Notes under the pieces: model-generated
What the model was told of the DNA's origin: nothing
The model's database searches: none
What the model saw: only the letters and a program-made list of their open reading frames with translations
Source of the DNA: Deltaproteobacteria bacterium
GTDB taxonomy: Bacteria; Desulfobacterota_B; Binatia; UBA9968
Assembly: GCA_022545745.1 (NCBI GenBank)
Contig: JACZQL010000002.1
Coordinates: forward strand, 1-12,978
Reading direction: 5' to 3'
DNA: 12,978 nucleotides
Position numbers and translations under genes: made by a program
Shown: positions 1 to 7,831 of the stretch, piece after piece
How the letters are laid out: every line of letters begins with the position of its first letter
Numbering within the stretch: position 1 is the first letter of the stretch

Positions 1-150
1 GCCCATCTGGCGGTGGTCGCGCTCGAGCTCCTCGTGCGAATCCCAGTTACGCCGCGGGAAACCGTTGTCGGCCCCGCTCCAGACCTGCACGAACCGCACG
101 CCCCGCTCGACCAGCCGCCGGGCGGAGAGGCAGATTTGCCCGAAGGATTT
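1..150 (-). CDS. DUF1501-family protein, internal fragment at contig edge
   Basis: The minus strand is open from about 150 off the window edge. It contains the segments FGQICLSARRLVERG, VRFVQVWSGADNG and NWDSHEELERDHRQMG, which I recognise as the conserved core of DUF1501 proteins, sulfatase-like secreted proteins numerous in Planctomycetes and Verrucomicrobia. Their biochemical role is not well defined. GC is about 69% here by hand count, against about 45% in the next 150 bases. The reading frame extends upstream to an ATG at 165-163, but the residues before SFGQ do not look like the family and lie in DNA that encodes the end of the YfhO-like gene. I read that ATG as chance. The true N-terminal half of this protein is missing, so the fragment was probably joined here by misassembly or recombination. 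Confidence 0.7.
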
Positions 151-151
151 C

Positions 152-2332
152 CTATTCCTCTCCATCCACATAGACGTGCCAACCAGGATAAAAAGAATCT
201 GCCAAGACCAGGACCCCTGGGCTATTGAGCGAAGCCCGGATTCTGACTTGATGATTGGTATAACTTATGATCTCTGCGTTAGCTTGGATATTCTTCTTTG
301 CGGGGACTGATAAAGGGCCGGCGAGAATAACCTCGTTCAGAGGATCAAATTCCTCGCTCGAGAGTCGCTCCAGGGTTTTTCTCGGGTCTCTCTCCGCGAT
401 AACTTTGGAGGCAATATAGGCCCTGGGAGTGATACGATCGATTCTATAGAGCCAGGAGGGGTGCTCGGGAAAGTGGCGGACTAGGGTCACGCCTTCATGA
501 GTCAAGGGTTGAAGGGCGATGATGTATTGCACGTTTAATCTGCCTAAAAGACGGAATCGCTTCTCTGGTGAAAGCTTATTAGCAAAGTCCAAAAAGGCAC
601 CGTAAGGCAATCTTCCAAAGGCATCGATCTCCTGCATATAATCAAATCCATGAAAGACGCCCGTGTTCGGGATGAGGTTGCTAAACACGAGGCCCGCCAC
701 TTTTTGGAACGAGGGTTGTCCCCGCATCGAAAAATAGCTCGGGTGCAAGTTGGAGTTGGGGGGGTAATAGAAAATACGGTTTCTCTCCGAACTTGGCGCG
801 GCAATGACCCTGGGGCTATTATAGACGATGTCGGCGTCCAGGAAATACTGGTGGGGACGGTGGGCGGATGTCAGATCGAAAAAAACCAAACCAACGATCA
901 GAGCCTGAAAGAGGCTTGTTCGAATCTTCCCATACTTCCACAGAGCTACAATGAGGAAGATGCCGAGCATTAGGGCCATCTGCCTCTCAAGGGAGAAGAG
1001 AATACCTGAGGCGCTCCTGATGGTTGAGGGAGAGGGGGGTGACTGTGTGGCCCACGCGATCAGTCTGACCAGAGACACAGTCTCAAAGCAAAGAAACAGA
1101 TAGAAAGTGATCATAAGGACGGGGATCGAGGAGACTATGATCAAAGGTCTTTTGCCATAGGAATAATCGGACTCCAGAAATTCATAGAGTCCCCTCAGGG
1201 TTATGAAGAGCAGGAGGCAATAAATTAAAAAGAAGAATTTCTCCGGGAACCGGATGACCCCGAAAAAAGGGATATGTTGATAGAGGAAGGGGTAGACGGG
1301 CGTATACCTTCCGAAGGCGAGCACCAGGGAAATGATGATCAGTGTTAACAGGACCCCCTTTTCTTTTCGCGTCCCGTAAAAAAACCACAGGGACACGCCC
1401 ACGAGAGAAATTGCCCCCAAATAATGACTGATAAATAAGGGGATCTTGGGGGCAAAGAAGAGTCTAACCCCACTGGGTAGAGTTGTGTCGACCCCTGTAT
1501 CGAGAAAAAAGAGATTCAAAAGACGTAGCGGATGGAGAGACCATTGGACAGCTTCCGAGTAAACAATGGGGTTACGTCCTCTTGATTCCAGGTACAGCTC
1601 CGCAGTTGGCAAAATCTGTACCATAGCAAGGCCCATAACTAAGACGTTCGCTGCCGCGAATAAGCAAAATACTCGCTGGTAAGAGATATTCCTCTCTATG
1701 GCCCTGATCCTCAAGCCATCTAAACAGAGTAACGCCATACTCAATACATAAAACTCCGGCGAGCCTGCCAAGAACTGGAGAACCAATATTAGGGTTAATA
1801 AGAGAAAGTTTTTCCACGATTGGGTCAGGAGAAGTCTCTCCCCCATAAGGAGAACCGCGGGAAGCCAGACGGCAGCTTGAAAGTGATTGAGTAGATTGGT
1901 CAGCGAGACAACAGCACCACCGAGGGTGAACAGTAAGGCCCCTACGAGGGCCAGGTACGGAGGATAATTCCATCTACGGCAGAGCAGGTAACCGCCGGCT
2001 GCTGCCACCATGTAGTGGAATAGATAGAGGACCCTAATGGCTGTAAAAAAGGGGAAAACGAGAAATAACAGGTGTGGTGGGTAAAACGCAGCAGACTGAA
2101 AATCCGCCAGGAGTGGGAAACCCATCCCCATGTGCCGATCCCAGAGGGGGAGTGCACCGGCCTTAAAGCTTTCCGCCAGCATGAACCTCAAAGGGTAGAA
2201 ATACTGGCCCAGGTCACGGAAAAACGGAACCTTGCCACTCCATACCATTTCGTGACCGAACCAGAGAACCATAGCCAGCAGGGCCAAAAGGAATAAATAG
2301 TCTCGTCTGGAACTGAGATTCGTAGAATTCAT
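152..2332 (-). CDS. YfhO-family polytopic membrane protein (GT-C-type glycosyltransferase-like), C-terminally truncated
   Basis: A 726-residue membrane protein with roughly a dozen hydrophobic helices. The N-terminal region follows the YfhO pattern: a first helix (about 12-30), then a loop with FFRDLGQYFYPLR holding Asp40 where GT-C enzymes place a catalytic acid, then LPLWD, GMGFPLLADFQ and YPPHLLF. Known YfhO proteins are linked to transfer of sugars from undecaprenyl-phosphate carriers on the outer face of the membrane. Members usually run past 800 residues. This one stops at GWHVYVDGEE, exactly where the soluble C-terminal beta domain should continue, and DUF1501 sequence begins at once, so the stop at 154-152 is probably not native. 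I chose the ATG at 2332. A TTG at 2362 is also in frame but lies against the terminator stem. Neither has a clear ribosome binding site. The location after pilA raises the possibility of pilin or surface glycan modification, which is inference. Confidence 0.75.
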   Translation of the reverse strand: MNSTNLSSRRDYLFLLALLAMVLWFGHEMVWSGKVPFFRDLGQYFYPLRFMLAESFKAGALPLWDRHMGMGFPLLADFQSAAFYPPHLLFLVFPFFTAIRVLYLFHYMVAAAGGYLLCRRWNYPPYLALVGALLFTLGGAVVSLTNLLNHFQAAVWLPAVLLMGERLLLTQSWKNFLLLTLILVLQFLAGSPEFYVLSMALLCLDGLRIRAIERNISYQRVFCLFAAANVLVMGLAMVQILPTAELYLESRGRNPIVYSEAVQWSLHPLRLLNLFFLDTGVDTTLPSGVRLFFAPKIPLFISHYLGAISLVGVSLWFFYGTRKEKGVLLTLIIISLVLAFGRYTPVYPFLYQHIPFFGVIRFPEKFFFLIYCLLLFITLRGLYEFLESDYSYGKRPLIIVSSIPVLMITFYLFLCFETVSLVRLIAWATQSPPSPSTIRSASGILFSLERQMALMLGIFLIVALWKYGKIRTSLFQALIVGLVFFDLTSAHRPHQYFLDADIVYNSPRVIAAPSSERNRIFYYPPNSNLHPSYFSMRGQPSFQKVAGLVFSNLIPNTGVFHGFDYMQEIDAFGRLPYGAFLDFANKLSPEKRFRLLGRLNVQYIIALQPLTHEGVTLVRHFPEHPSWLYRIDRITPRAYIASKVIAERDPRKTLERLSSEEFDPLNEVILAGPLSVPAKKNIQANAEIISYTNHQVRIRASLNSPGVLVLADSFYPGWHVYVDGEE

Positions 2333-2366
2333 ACCGAGCAAGAGAGAGAATGGGGAGGGCAAAGAA

Positions 2367-2400
2367 GAAGGGGGAATGGATGGCGTCCCATTCCCCCTTC
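2367..2400 (-). terminator. Hairpin terminator after pilA
   Basis: A perfect 13-bp inverted repeat, GAAGGGGGAATGG (2367-2379) with CCATTCCCCCTTC (2388-2400), encloses an 8-nt loop. It lies 43 nt past the pilA stop. In the pilA direction the stem is followed by TTCTTTG, a short and imperfect T tract, so termination may be partial and let some transcription reach the YfhO-like gene. On the other strand ATTTTTG lies a few bases beyond the stem, but no plus-strand gene ends there. Confidence 0.75.
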
Positions 2401-2442
2401 CGTGGATTTTTGTAGACTAGGCGCTAGAGTATCAATGGCCGA

Positions 2443-2835
2443 TTACGGACAGCCGTTAGCGGGACTATTGATTGCACCATTGAGACTTGCATAGGTCCAA
2501 CTAACAGAAGCGCAGTTAGCATGCGTACCTGTCAGCAGGAAGGTGCCTGAGGTGCCAGCTGAAGTCATGGTTACATCGACACTCATGTTATAGCCCGGAG
2601 GAGTACCGCTAGCAAGTATAGAGTTCAAATAGGTGTTGAAATCTACAAAATAGGCCTCTTGGGCGGTAGCCGCATTTTTCAGGTTTGCCTTGACGTCAGA
2701 TTCGTATGCCCTCCTACGATAGGCGGCAAACTGCGGGATAGCGATAGCGGCAAGAATACCAATGATGGCGATAACCACCAATAACTCGATGAGGGTAAAT
2801 CCTTTCTCGGCCCTCATTTTTCTGAATTTATCCAT
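2443..2835 (-). CDS. pilA: Type IV major pilin PilA (class III signal)
   Basis: A 130-residue prepilin. A 12-residue positively charged leader ends in Gly12, followed by FTLIELLVVIAIIGILAAI, the prepilin peptidase (PilD) site and hydrophobic N-terminal helix. Glu17 is the mature Glu5 needed for assembly. The mature protein is 118 residues with one helix, a short globular domain and two cysteines, C108 and C129, that probably close a C-terminal disulfide loop. Mature residues F1, F24, Y27, Y32, F51 and Y57 match the aromatic positions of Geobacter sulfurreducens PilA without gaps, and Y50 and F54 add to them. The ATG at 2835 is supported by GGAGAGGAG about 6 nt upstream. The gene has its own sigma-54-type promoter and ends at a strong hairpin. 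It is probably the major pilin because it sits with pilB, pilC and the regulator, but a minor pilin or pseudopilin cannot be excluded. Confidence 0.92.
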   Translation of the reverse strand: MDKFRKMRAEKGFTLIELLVVIAIIGILAAIAIPQFAAYRRRAYESDVKANLKNAATAQEAYFVDFNTYLNSILASGTPPGYNMSVDVTMTSAGTSGTFLLTGTHANCASVSWTYASLNGAINSPANGCP

Positions 2836-2952
2836 AATAAATCTCCTCTCCTTTTGGTTCGTTAAATTCTTTTTATTTCCTCAAGTCCATTTGTTTAGTC
2901 GTTTTGGTCCTTTTTGTCCCCCCTTGGACCCATTAGGTACCTATTGCTATGC

Positions 2953-2961
2953 TCACCTCCT
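2953..2961 (-). promoter_or_regulatory. Perfect Shine-Dalgarno sequence without a start codon in the pilA leader
   Basis: The minus strand reads AGGAGGTGA, fully complementary to the usual 16S rRNA 3' end. It lies about 118 nt upstream of the pilA ATG and inside the predicted transcript. No ATG, GTG or TTG follows at a usable distance. It could be a ribosome standby site, the remnant of a leader peptide, or chance. Confidence 0.3.
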
Positions 2962-3007
2962 CTATTCCTTTAGTATTTGGCTATCACAAGGGCTGCTTTT
3001 GGAGAAT

Positions 3008-3023
3008 AGCAAATTTTGGGCCA
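3008..3023 (-). promoter_or_regulatory. Sigma-54 (-24/-12) promoter of pilA
   Basis: The minus strand reads TGGCCCAAAATTTGCT, against the consensus TGGCAC-N5-TTGCW. The invariant GG and GC are exactly 10 nt apart. Transcription would begin near 2997, giving a leader of about 162 nt before the pilA ATG. pilA genes controlled by PilR are classic sigma-54 targets, and the gene just upstream encodes a sigma-54 activator, so site and context agree. The rest of the 358-nt gap (2836-3193) is AT-rich and contains no convincing gene. A weak sigma-70-like pair, TTGAAC and TATACA, also lies upstream on the same strand near 3075-3105. Confidence 0.78.
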
Positions 3024-3128
3024 TGTTCCTTTCCCAATTTTACCATTTTGTTTCCATGATTTTAAAAGAAAAGATGTATAATGTTAATGGGTTACAGTTC
3101 AATTGGCCATAGTGCAAATTTTTGTAAT

Positions 3129-3161
3129 TGACACATTTGGGTAATAATTTTACCGGTGACA
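3129..3161 (-). promoter_or_regulatory. Candidate activator binding region upstream of pilA
   Basis: Two direct copies of TGTCA on the minus strand (plus-strand TGACA at 3129-3133 and 3157-3161) flank an inverted repeat GGTAA-TAATT-TTACC (3140-3154). Pseudomonas PilR sites are described as containing (C/G)TGTC, and the lower copy reads GTGTC. The region lies roughly 130-165 nt upstream of the predicted start site, a distance usual for sigma-54 enhancers. Which of these elements is bound cannot be told from sequence. Confidence 0.4.
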
Positions 3162-3193
3162 AATTAAGAGACGGGGGATTGTAACAAAAATTG

Positions 3194-5242
3194 TTATTGA
3201 GGTTGGCCTTCTTCTTCAGCAAGCCCGTGGTTTTTGATGCTTAAAAGCCCATATTTTTCGAGCCTGTGCCGAAATGACCGGTAGTTGATGCCCAAAAGCT
3301 CGGCAGCTTTTTTCTGCACCCCCTTGGTCTTCTTCAAGGCCCCTAAAAGCAAGCACTTTTCATGGGTCGCCAGTTCATCATCCAGTGAAATTTTCTTGCT
3401 GAAGAAGGCATCGGCCCCCCCTGGGGAGGTCTTTTCAAGGAGTTTGACTTCATCCGGGAGGGAGATCCCTCTAACTTGTAGCGGCAGGTCCTCTTCGGTC
3501 ACGACGTTCTTGTTCGTGACCGCCACGGCATGCTCTATGATATTTTCTAACTCTCTGATGTTGCCCGGGTACGTATAGGCCATTAGAAACATTAACGTGG
3601 CACTTGAGATTTCCTCGACTTGTTTATTGTGGGCCTGAGCAAATTTTTTGATAAACTGCTGCGCCAGAAGCGGAATATCCTCTTTTCTGTTGCGGAGCGG
3701 TGGGAGGATTAGCTGGACAACATTCAAGCGGTAAAAAAGGTCATCCCGAAATTGTCCCTTTTCCATCTCCTTTCTCAGATCCTTGTTTGAGGCGGAGATG
3801 ACCCGCACATCGACCGAAACCTGTTTGCTCCCGCCCACCGGTGTGAACACCTTTTCCTGTAACACCCTGAGGAGCTTTACCTGAAGGTGAAGTGGGAGCT
3901 CCCCAATCTCATCCAGAAAGAGGGTTCCCTTGTCTGCTTGCTTAAAGAAACCCGCATGGTCCGCCACGGCCCCCGTAAAGGCACCGCGCACATGGCCGAA
4001 AAGCTCACTCTCAATGAGGTTTTCAGGAATCGCACCACAGTTCACCGGCATAAACGGACCGTCCCGGCGCGGTCCATTGAAATGGATCGCGCGGGCAACC
4101 AGTTCCTTACCGGTTCCGCTTTCTCCCGAAATCAGGACGTTTGTGTTGGTGGTGGCCACCTTCTGGATGAGCTGATAGATTTTGTCCATTCCTCCGCTGT
4201 GACCGATGACCCCCTCGAATTGAAAGCCTTCGCTCACCACAGGTGCTTTCTCCCCCACCAACTCGCGTTCCCGCCCCTTTCTCATCTCCTCTTCCAAGCG
4301 GACTCTTTCCTCAAGATCCTTCTGCTTCGTGATATCCTCAAAGATCGAGACAAATCCAATGGGGCCCTTAGCTGGATCACTCAACGGAGCCAGGGTCAAT
4401 CTCAGTTGCTTGCTCTGTCCCGCCGGATCGCTAAATGAAAACTCGTTCACCGCGACTCGTTTGCTCTCAACGTCTCCATGGAAGTTAAAGGACAGGGCGG
4501 GAAAGATTTCGGTCAGATTCTTCCCCTTCACGGCCATGGGTGAAAAAGAGGTTAGGGCTTGCGCCTGATTGTTAAAGTAACTGATGCTCCCTTTGAGGTC
4601 CGTAATGGCGACACCGCTTCCCACGCCCTGGATGAGGGCTTCCTTTAAGGCCTCCAGATCCCGGACATCCTTTTCTTTTTCCGTCAGCAGCTGCTTGGTC
4701 TGCGAGACGCTGGTGGAAAGATACCCTGCTAGGAATGCGATGAGGAAAAAGGTGGGTAGGTTTAGGGTTAGGGCCATAATCAGTTGATCGGAGGATGAGA
4801 ACAGACTTCCATGCAACTGGTAGTGGCTCCATAGGAGAAGTGTCCCGTAACAAAGGGCGGATAATCCTGCGGTAATGCTGGCGCCTCTATAAAACAAGAA
4901 GATCGCACCGTTCACAATGGCGAGGTTATAGAGGAGGGGGAATGGACTATCGACCCCTCCTGTGAACCACACGATGCTGGTAATGAGTATGACATCAAAA
5001 TCGACCTGTGCATGGGCAAAGAAAATCAGATTCCTGACCCAAGGAAGGATAAGGGCTGACCCTATGGAAACGACAAAGGCTGCGATTAAAGGTAATTGAA
5101 GAGAGCGGAACAGACCGGTGTCTGCTCCCTCCCTCATAAAATGGAAGAGCCCAGTGGCCCCTAGGAAAAAGAATAAGATAACTACCCTGAGAAAGAGCAG
5201 CCACTTGATTCTTCTGGTCAATGCTGTTTTTTCTTCGTCCAA
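3194..5242 (-). CDS. Fused PilS-type membrane sensor and PilR-type sigma-54 activator
   Basis: A 682-residue protein. Residues about 12-175 form six hydrophobic helices with the PilS signature [19 protein letters not shown] (92-110). A PAS domain follows (about 198-305), then a charged probable coiled coil (306-328). A complete sigma-54 AAA+ domain comes next (about 342-565): Walker A GESGTGKE (373-380), GAFTGA (420-425) for sigma-54 contact, Walker B LFLDEIGE (441-448), the arginine-finger region FRDDLFYRL (498-506) and YPGNIREL (558-565). A Fis-type helix-turn-helix ends it (about 640-665). The His-containing dimerisation/kinase domains of PilS and the Asp receiver of PilR are both absent. 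It should act directly from the membrane as a one-component activator, most likely of the adjacent pilA. The start is a TTG at 5242 with no strong ribosome binding site. A TTG at 5221 is the alternative, and no in-frame ATG lies between the pilC stop and the first helix. The gap to pilC is 47 nt, so co-transcription is likely. Confidence 0.9.
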   Translation of the reverse strand: MDEEKTALTRRIKWLLFLRVVILFFFLGATGLFHFMREGADTGLFRSLQLPLIAAFVVSIGSALILPWVRNLIFFAHAQVDFDVILITSIVWFTGGVDSPFPLLYNLAIVNGAIFLFYRGASITAGLSALCYGTLLLWSHYQLHGSLFSSSDQLIMALTLNLPTFFLIAFLAGYLSTSVSQTKQLLTEKEKDVRDLEALKEALIQGVGSGVAITDLKGSISYFNNQAQALTSFSPMAVKGKNLTEIFPALSFNFHGDVESKRVAVNEFSFSDPAGQSKQLRLTLAPLSDPAKGPIGFVSIFEDITKQKDLEERVRLEEEMRKGRERELVGEKAPVVSEGFQFEGVIGHSGGMDKIYQLIQKVATTNTNVLISGESGTGKELVARAIHFNGPRRDGPFMPVNCGAIPENLIESELFGHVRGAFTGAVADHAGFFKQADKGTLFLDEIGELPLHLQVKLLRVLQEKVFTPVGGSKQVSVDVRVISASNKDLRKEMEKGQFRDDLFYRLNVVQLILPPLRNRKEDIPLLAQQFIKKFAQAHNKQVEEISSATLMFLMAYTYPGNIRELENIIEHAVAVTNKNVVTEEDLPLQVRGISLPDEVKLLEKTSPGGADAFFSKKISLDDELATHEKCLLLGALKKTKGVQKKAAELLGINYRSFRHRLEKYGLLSIKNHGLAEEEGQPQ

Positions 5243-5289
5243 TGTTGGATCTTTATGCTGCCACTGAGCGGACCGTGCAGGTTGTACCC

Positions 5290-6510
5290 TTAATTGACAA
5301 GGGACCCGAGTTGGAAGATCGGCAGATACATTGAAATGACCAATCCTCCCAGGACGATTCCAAGAACAATCATGATTACCGGTTCCATAAGGGCCGTGAG
5401 ATTTGCCACAGAATTATCCACTTCATCCTCGTAAAAATCCCCGACCCGTTTAAGCATTGAATCCAGTGCACCCGTGTTTTCACCGATGGCAACCATCTGG
5501 CAGACCATGGGGGGGAAGACCCCACTTTTCTCCAACGGCTCGGCTACCGTTTTCCCCTCACTGATACTCACGCGGGCTTCCATGATGGCCCTCTCGATCA
5601 CCTTGTTTCCCGCCGTCCTAGCCGTTATGGAGAGACCCTCTAGGATAGGAACACCGGACGCTAAAAGGATGGACATGTTCTGTGAAAAACGGGCCACGGC
5701 AACTTTTCGCAGGAGATCCCCAAAAACCGGAAGCTTAAGGAGTATCCCATCGATAATAATTCTTCCCTGGGCCGTCTTGTAGTACATCTGAAGGCCGACA
5801 CCAGTAAGAATAACGCCCGCTGCCAAGTATAGGAAATTGGCACGGAAAAAGTTACTCACATTAATCGTAATCTGTGTTGGAGCCGGCAGGGCTTTTCCCA
5901 TACCACCGTAAAGCTCGGCAAACACGGGAATGACGTAGAGAAGCAAAATGGTGACGACTCCAACGGCCACTATTACAATCGTGGAAGGATAGATCATCGC
6001 CCCTTTTACTTTCTTCTTGAGCTTGTTGGCCTTTTCGATGAACAGGGCAATTCGGTTCAGAATGGTGTTCAAAACACCGCCAGCCTCTCCAGCCCTGACC
6101 ATGTTCACATAGAGCTCGTCATAGGCCTTAGGATGTTTGTGCAAGGCATCTGCCAATGTAGAGCCACCTGATACATCTCGTCTAACGGCACGAATAATGT
6201 CTTTTAACGCCTTATTCGATGTCTGCTCAGTCAAAACATCGAGACTTTGAACGATGGGGAGCCCAGCATCAATCATGGTCGAGAACTGGCGGGTGAAAAT
6301 CATCACGTCGTAGGCCTTGACCGTCGGCCCAAAGCCCGGGATGTTGATCTCTTTACTGAGTCCTTTTCCCTTTTCCTTTACATGGGCGGGATTGGGTTGA
6401 ATTCTCTGGCTTCTGAGCCGGGCAAAAACGGCTTCCAGGCTTCCGGCCTCCATTTCCCCCTTAAGAACTTTTCCCTGAGCCGTTCTCCCTTCCCATTGAT
6501 ACAATGGCAT
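5290..6510 (-). CDS. pilC: Type IV pilus inner-membrane platform protein PilC
   Basis: A 406-residue GspF/PilC family protein of normal length. PilC sits in the inner membrane and couples the PilB motor to pilin insertion. Two homologous T2SSF domains are visible. The first (about 68-190) has [19 protein letters not shown] and AGEAGGVL. The second (about 270-393) repeats this as [19 protein letters not shown] and GENTGALD. Hydrophobic segments lie at about 172-196, 224-243 and 375-399, the usual three-helix layout. I chose the ATG at 6510 because GGGAGGA stands just before it and [13 protein letters not shown] is the typical N-terminus. An in-frame start 11 codons upstream lies inside the intergenic hairpin and has no such support. 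It follows pilB by 67 nt and precedes the regulator by 47 nt, so all three are probably one operon. Confidence 0.94.
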   Translation of the reverse strand: MPLYQWEGRTAQGKVLKGEMEAGSLEAVFARLRSQRIQPNPAHVKEKGKGLSKEINIPGFGPTVKAYDVMIFTRQFSTMIDAGLPIVQSLDVLTEQTSNKALKDIIRAVRRDVSGGSTLADALHKHPKAYDELYVNMVRAGEAGGVLNTILNRIALFIEKANKLKKKVKGAMIYPSTIVIVAVGVVTILLLYVIPVFAELYGGMGKALPAPTQITINVSNFFRANFLYLAAGVILTGVGLQMYYKTAQGRIIIDGILLKLPVFGDLLRKVAVARFSQNMSILLASGVPILEGLSITARTAGNKVIERAIMEARVSISEGKTVAEPLEKSGVFPPMVCQMVAIGENTGALDSMLKRVGDFYEDEVDNSVANLTALMEPVIMIVLGIVLGGLVISMYLPIFQLGSLVN

Positions 6511-6535
6511 AAATCCTCCCGCTACCTCGCTAATC

Positions 6536-6556
6536 AATACCAAACAGCCTGGTATT
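6536..6556 (-). other. Hairpin in the pilB-pilC gap
   Basis: An inverted repeat AATACCA/TGGTATT with 7-bp arms and a 7-nt loop lies in the 67-nt gap, ending 25 nt before the pilC start. There is no T tract, so it is not a standard terminator. It could set relative expression or mRNA stability within the operon, but chance is possible. Confidence 0.4.
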
Positions 6557-6577
6557 CCATCCTGCTCAATTTAACTC

Positions 6578-7831
6578 TCACAAAGTCGAGGAAAAGACTG
6601 ATCCGTAGCCCTCGTCTGAGTCGGTCACCCGCACGGTTTCCTCGATGGTGGTCATTCCTTCCCGGACTTTTTTGATCGCGCTCATGCGCAGGGTGCTCAT
6701 CCCCGTCTTGACCGCCTCGCGCTTCAGATCGCCACCTGACATCCCTCTGATCACCGCCTCTTTCATGGTGTCGTTCATGACCATAACTTCATAAATAGCC
6801 AACCGTCCTAGGTAACCGGTCTGGTTGCATTCGGCGCAACCTTTGCCGTGGAAGGTTGGAAACCCCGCGGCCACCTCTGCTGGATCCAAGCCGATATTGA
6901 TGAGTACGTCGGAAGGGATATCGATTGGCTCCTTGCAATTCTGGCAGATCTGACGCACCAACCTCTGGGCAGCAATAAGATTGATCGATGACACGATCAG
7001 GAACAGCTCGACTCCCATGTTGATCAAGCGGTCTATGGTGGAAGGAGCATCGTTGGTATGGAGGGTACTTAAGACCAAATGACCCGTCAGGGCGGCCTTG
7101 ACCGCAATCTGGGCCGTTTCCAGGTCACGTACCTCTCCCACCATAATGATGTCTGGGTCCTGACGGAGAAACGAGCGGAGGGCGGCAGCAAAGGTCAAAC
7201 CGATTTCGTCCTTCACCTGGACCTGATTGATCCCCACGAGGTTGTATTCCACCGGATCCTCAGCCGTAGAGATATTGACCCCGGGCTCGTTCAGTGCCGA
7301 AAGCCCCGAGTAAAGTGTTGTGGATTTTCCGCTACCGGTGGGGCCCGTAATCAGGAGCATGCCATAGGGTTTGTAAAGCGCCTCTTTGAAATCTTTAAGG
7401 TCTTTTTCCTCAAAGCCGAGTTTGGTCATGTCCAGCTGGAGATTGGTTTTGTCCAAGAGCCGCATGACGATCTTTTCGCCGAACATGGTGGGTAGAACGG
7501 AGACACGGATATCAAGCTCCTGTCTACCCATCTTGAGCTTGATTCGACCATCCTGAGTCAAGCGCCGCTCAGCGATGTCGAGATCGGCCATGATCTTGAT
7601 GCGGGAGACCAGAGGGGCCTTCAGTTTCGGGGGAGGAGACATGATCTCATGCAGGATCCCGTCAATCCGGAAACGAACACGAAAAATCTTCTCATAGGGT
7701 TCGATATGAATATCGCTCGCCCTCCGTTTAGCCGCATCGCCCAAGATGGCGTTGACCAAGGTGACCACAGGGGCGTCATTGGTGGCCTGCTCGAGCTCCT
7801 GGACGTTGATCTCTTCCTCCTTGATGACCTC
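6578..7831 (-). CDS. pilB: Type IV pilus extension ATPase PilB, C-terminal part (downstream of frameshift)
   Basis: This frame encodes the motor half of PilB, the hexameric ATPase that powers pilus extension at the inner membrane. Counting from the GTG-start residue at 7768, it has ASDIHIEPYE (17-26), Walker A GPTGSGKST (142-150), the Asp box TAEDPVEY (168-175), Walker B DIIMVGEVRD (206-215) and the His box GHLVLSTLHTND (229-240). A four-cysteine zinc site follows (C275/C278 and C311/C314), typical of PilB/GspE and absent from PilT. The authentic frame continues upstream of 7768 as EVIKEEEINVQELEQA back to 7831, where it meets the N-terminal half in another frame. Restoring one base at 7831 gives a 574-residue protein of normal family length. 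All motor motifs are intact, so the gene is either functional with a sequencing error here or only recently broken. Confidence 0.93.
   Translation of the reverse strand, partial: EVIKEEEINVQELEQATNDAPVVTLVNAILGDAAKRRASDIHIEPYEKIFRVRFRIDGILHEIMSPPPKLKAPLVSRIKIMADLDIAERRLTQDGRIKLKMGRQELDIRVSVLPTMFGEKIVMRLLDKTNLQLDMTKLGFEEKDLKDFKEALYKPYGMLLITGPTGSGKSTTLYSGLSALNEPGVNISTAEDPVEYNLVGINQVQVKDEIGLTFAAALRSFLRQDPDIIMVGEVRDLETAQIAVKAALTGHLVLSTLHTNDAPSTIDRLINMGVELFLIVSSINLIAAQRLVRQICQNCKEPIDIPSDVLINIGLDPAEVAAGFPTFHGKGCAECNQTGYLGRLAIYEVMVMNDTMKEAVIRGMSGGDLKREAVKTGMSTLRMSAIKKVREGMTTIEETVRVTDSDEGYGSVFSSTL

Noticed and set aside
3071..3085. Plus-strand TATAAT near 3076
   Set aside because: There is no -35 partner and no plus-strand gene downstream; it would fire into the 3' end of the activator gene. 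It is probably chance in AT-rich DNA.
2762..3112. Plus-strand open frame of 116 codons antisense to the pilA start and leader
   Set aside because: It crosses the pilA start and promoter in antisense, is rich in Phe/Leu from the T-rich leader complement, has no recognisable domain, and pilA on the other strand is secure.
3182..3196. TAACAA/TTGTTA inverted repeat at the activator stop codon as a terminator
   Set aside because: A 6-bp AT-only stem with a 3-nt loop and no T tract is too weak to call.
3040..3222. Minus-strand 60-codon frame upstream of pilA
   Set aside because: It begins inside the 3' end of the activator gene in another frame, covers the control region, and shows no family resemblance or ribosome binding site.
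6511..6543. Longer pilC start at 6543
   Set aside because: It adds 11 residues that do not match the family N-terminus, begins inside the intergenic hairpin, and ignores the good ribosome binding site before the ATG at 6510.
7621..7830. Ser/Arg-rich C-terminal tail of the N-terminal PilB frame
   Set aside because: It is the out-of-frame reading of conserved PilB sequence after the frameshift, not a real domain.
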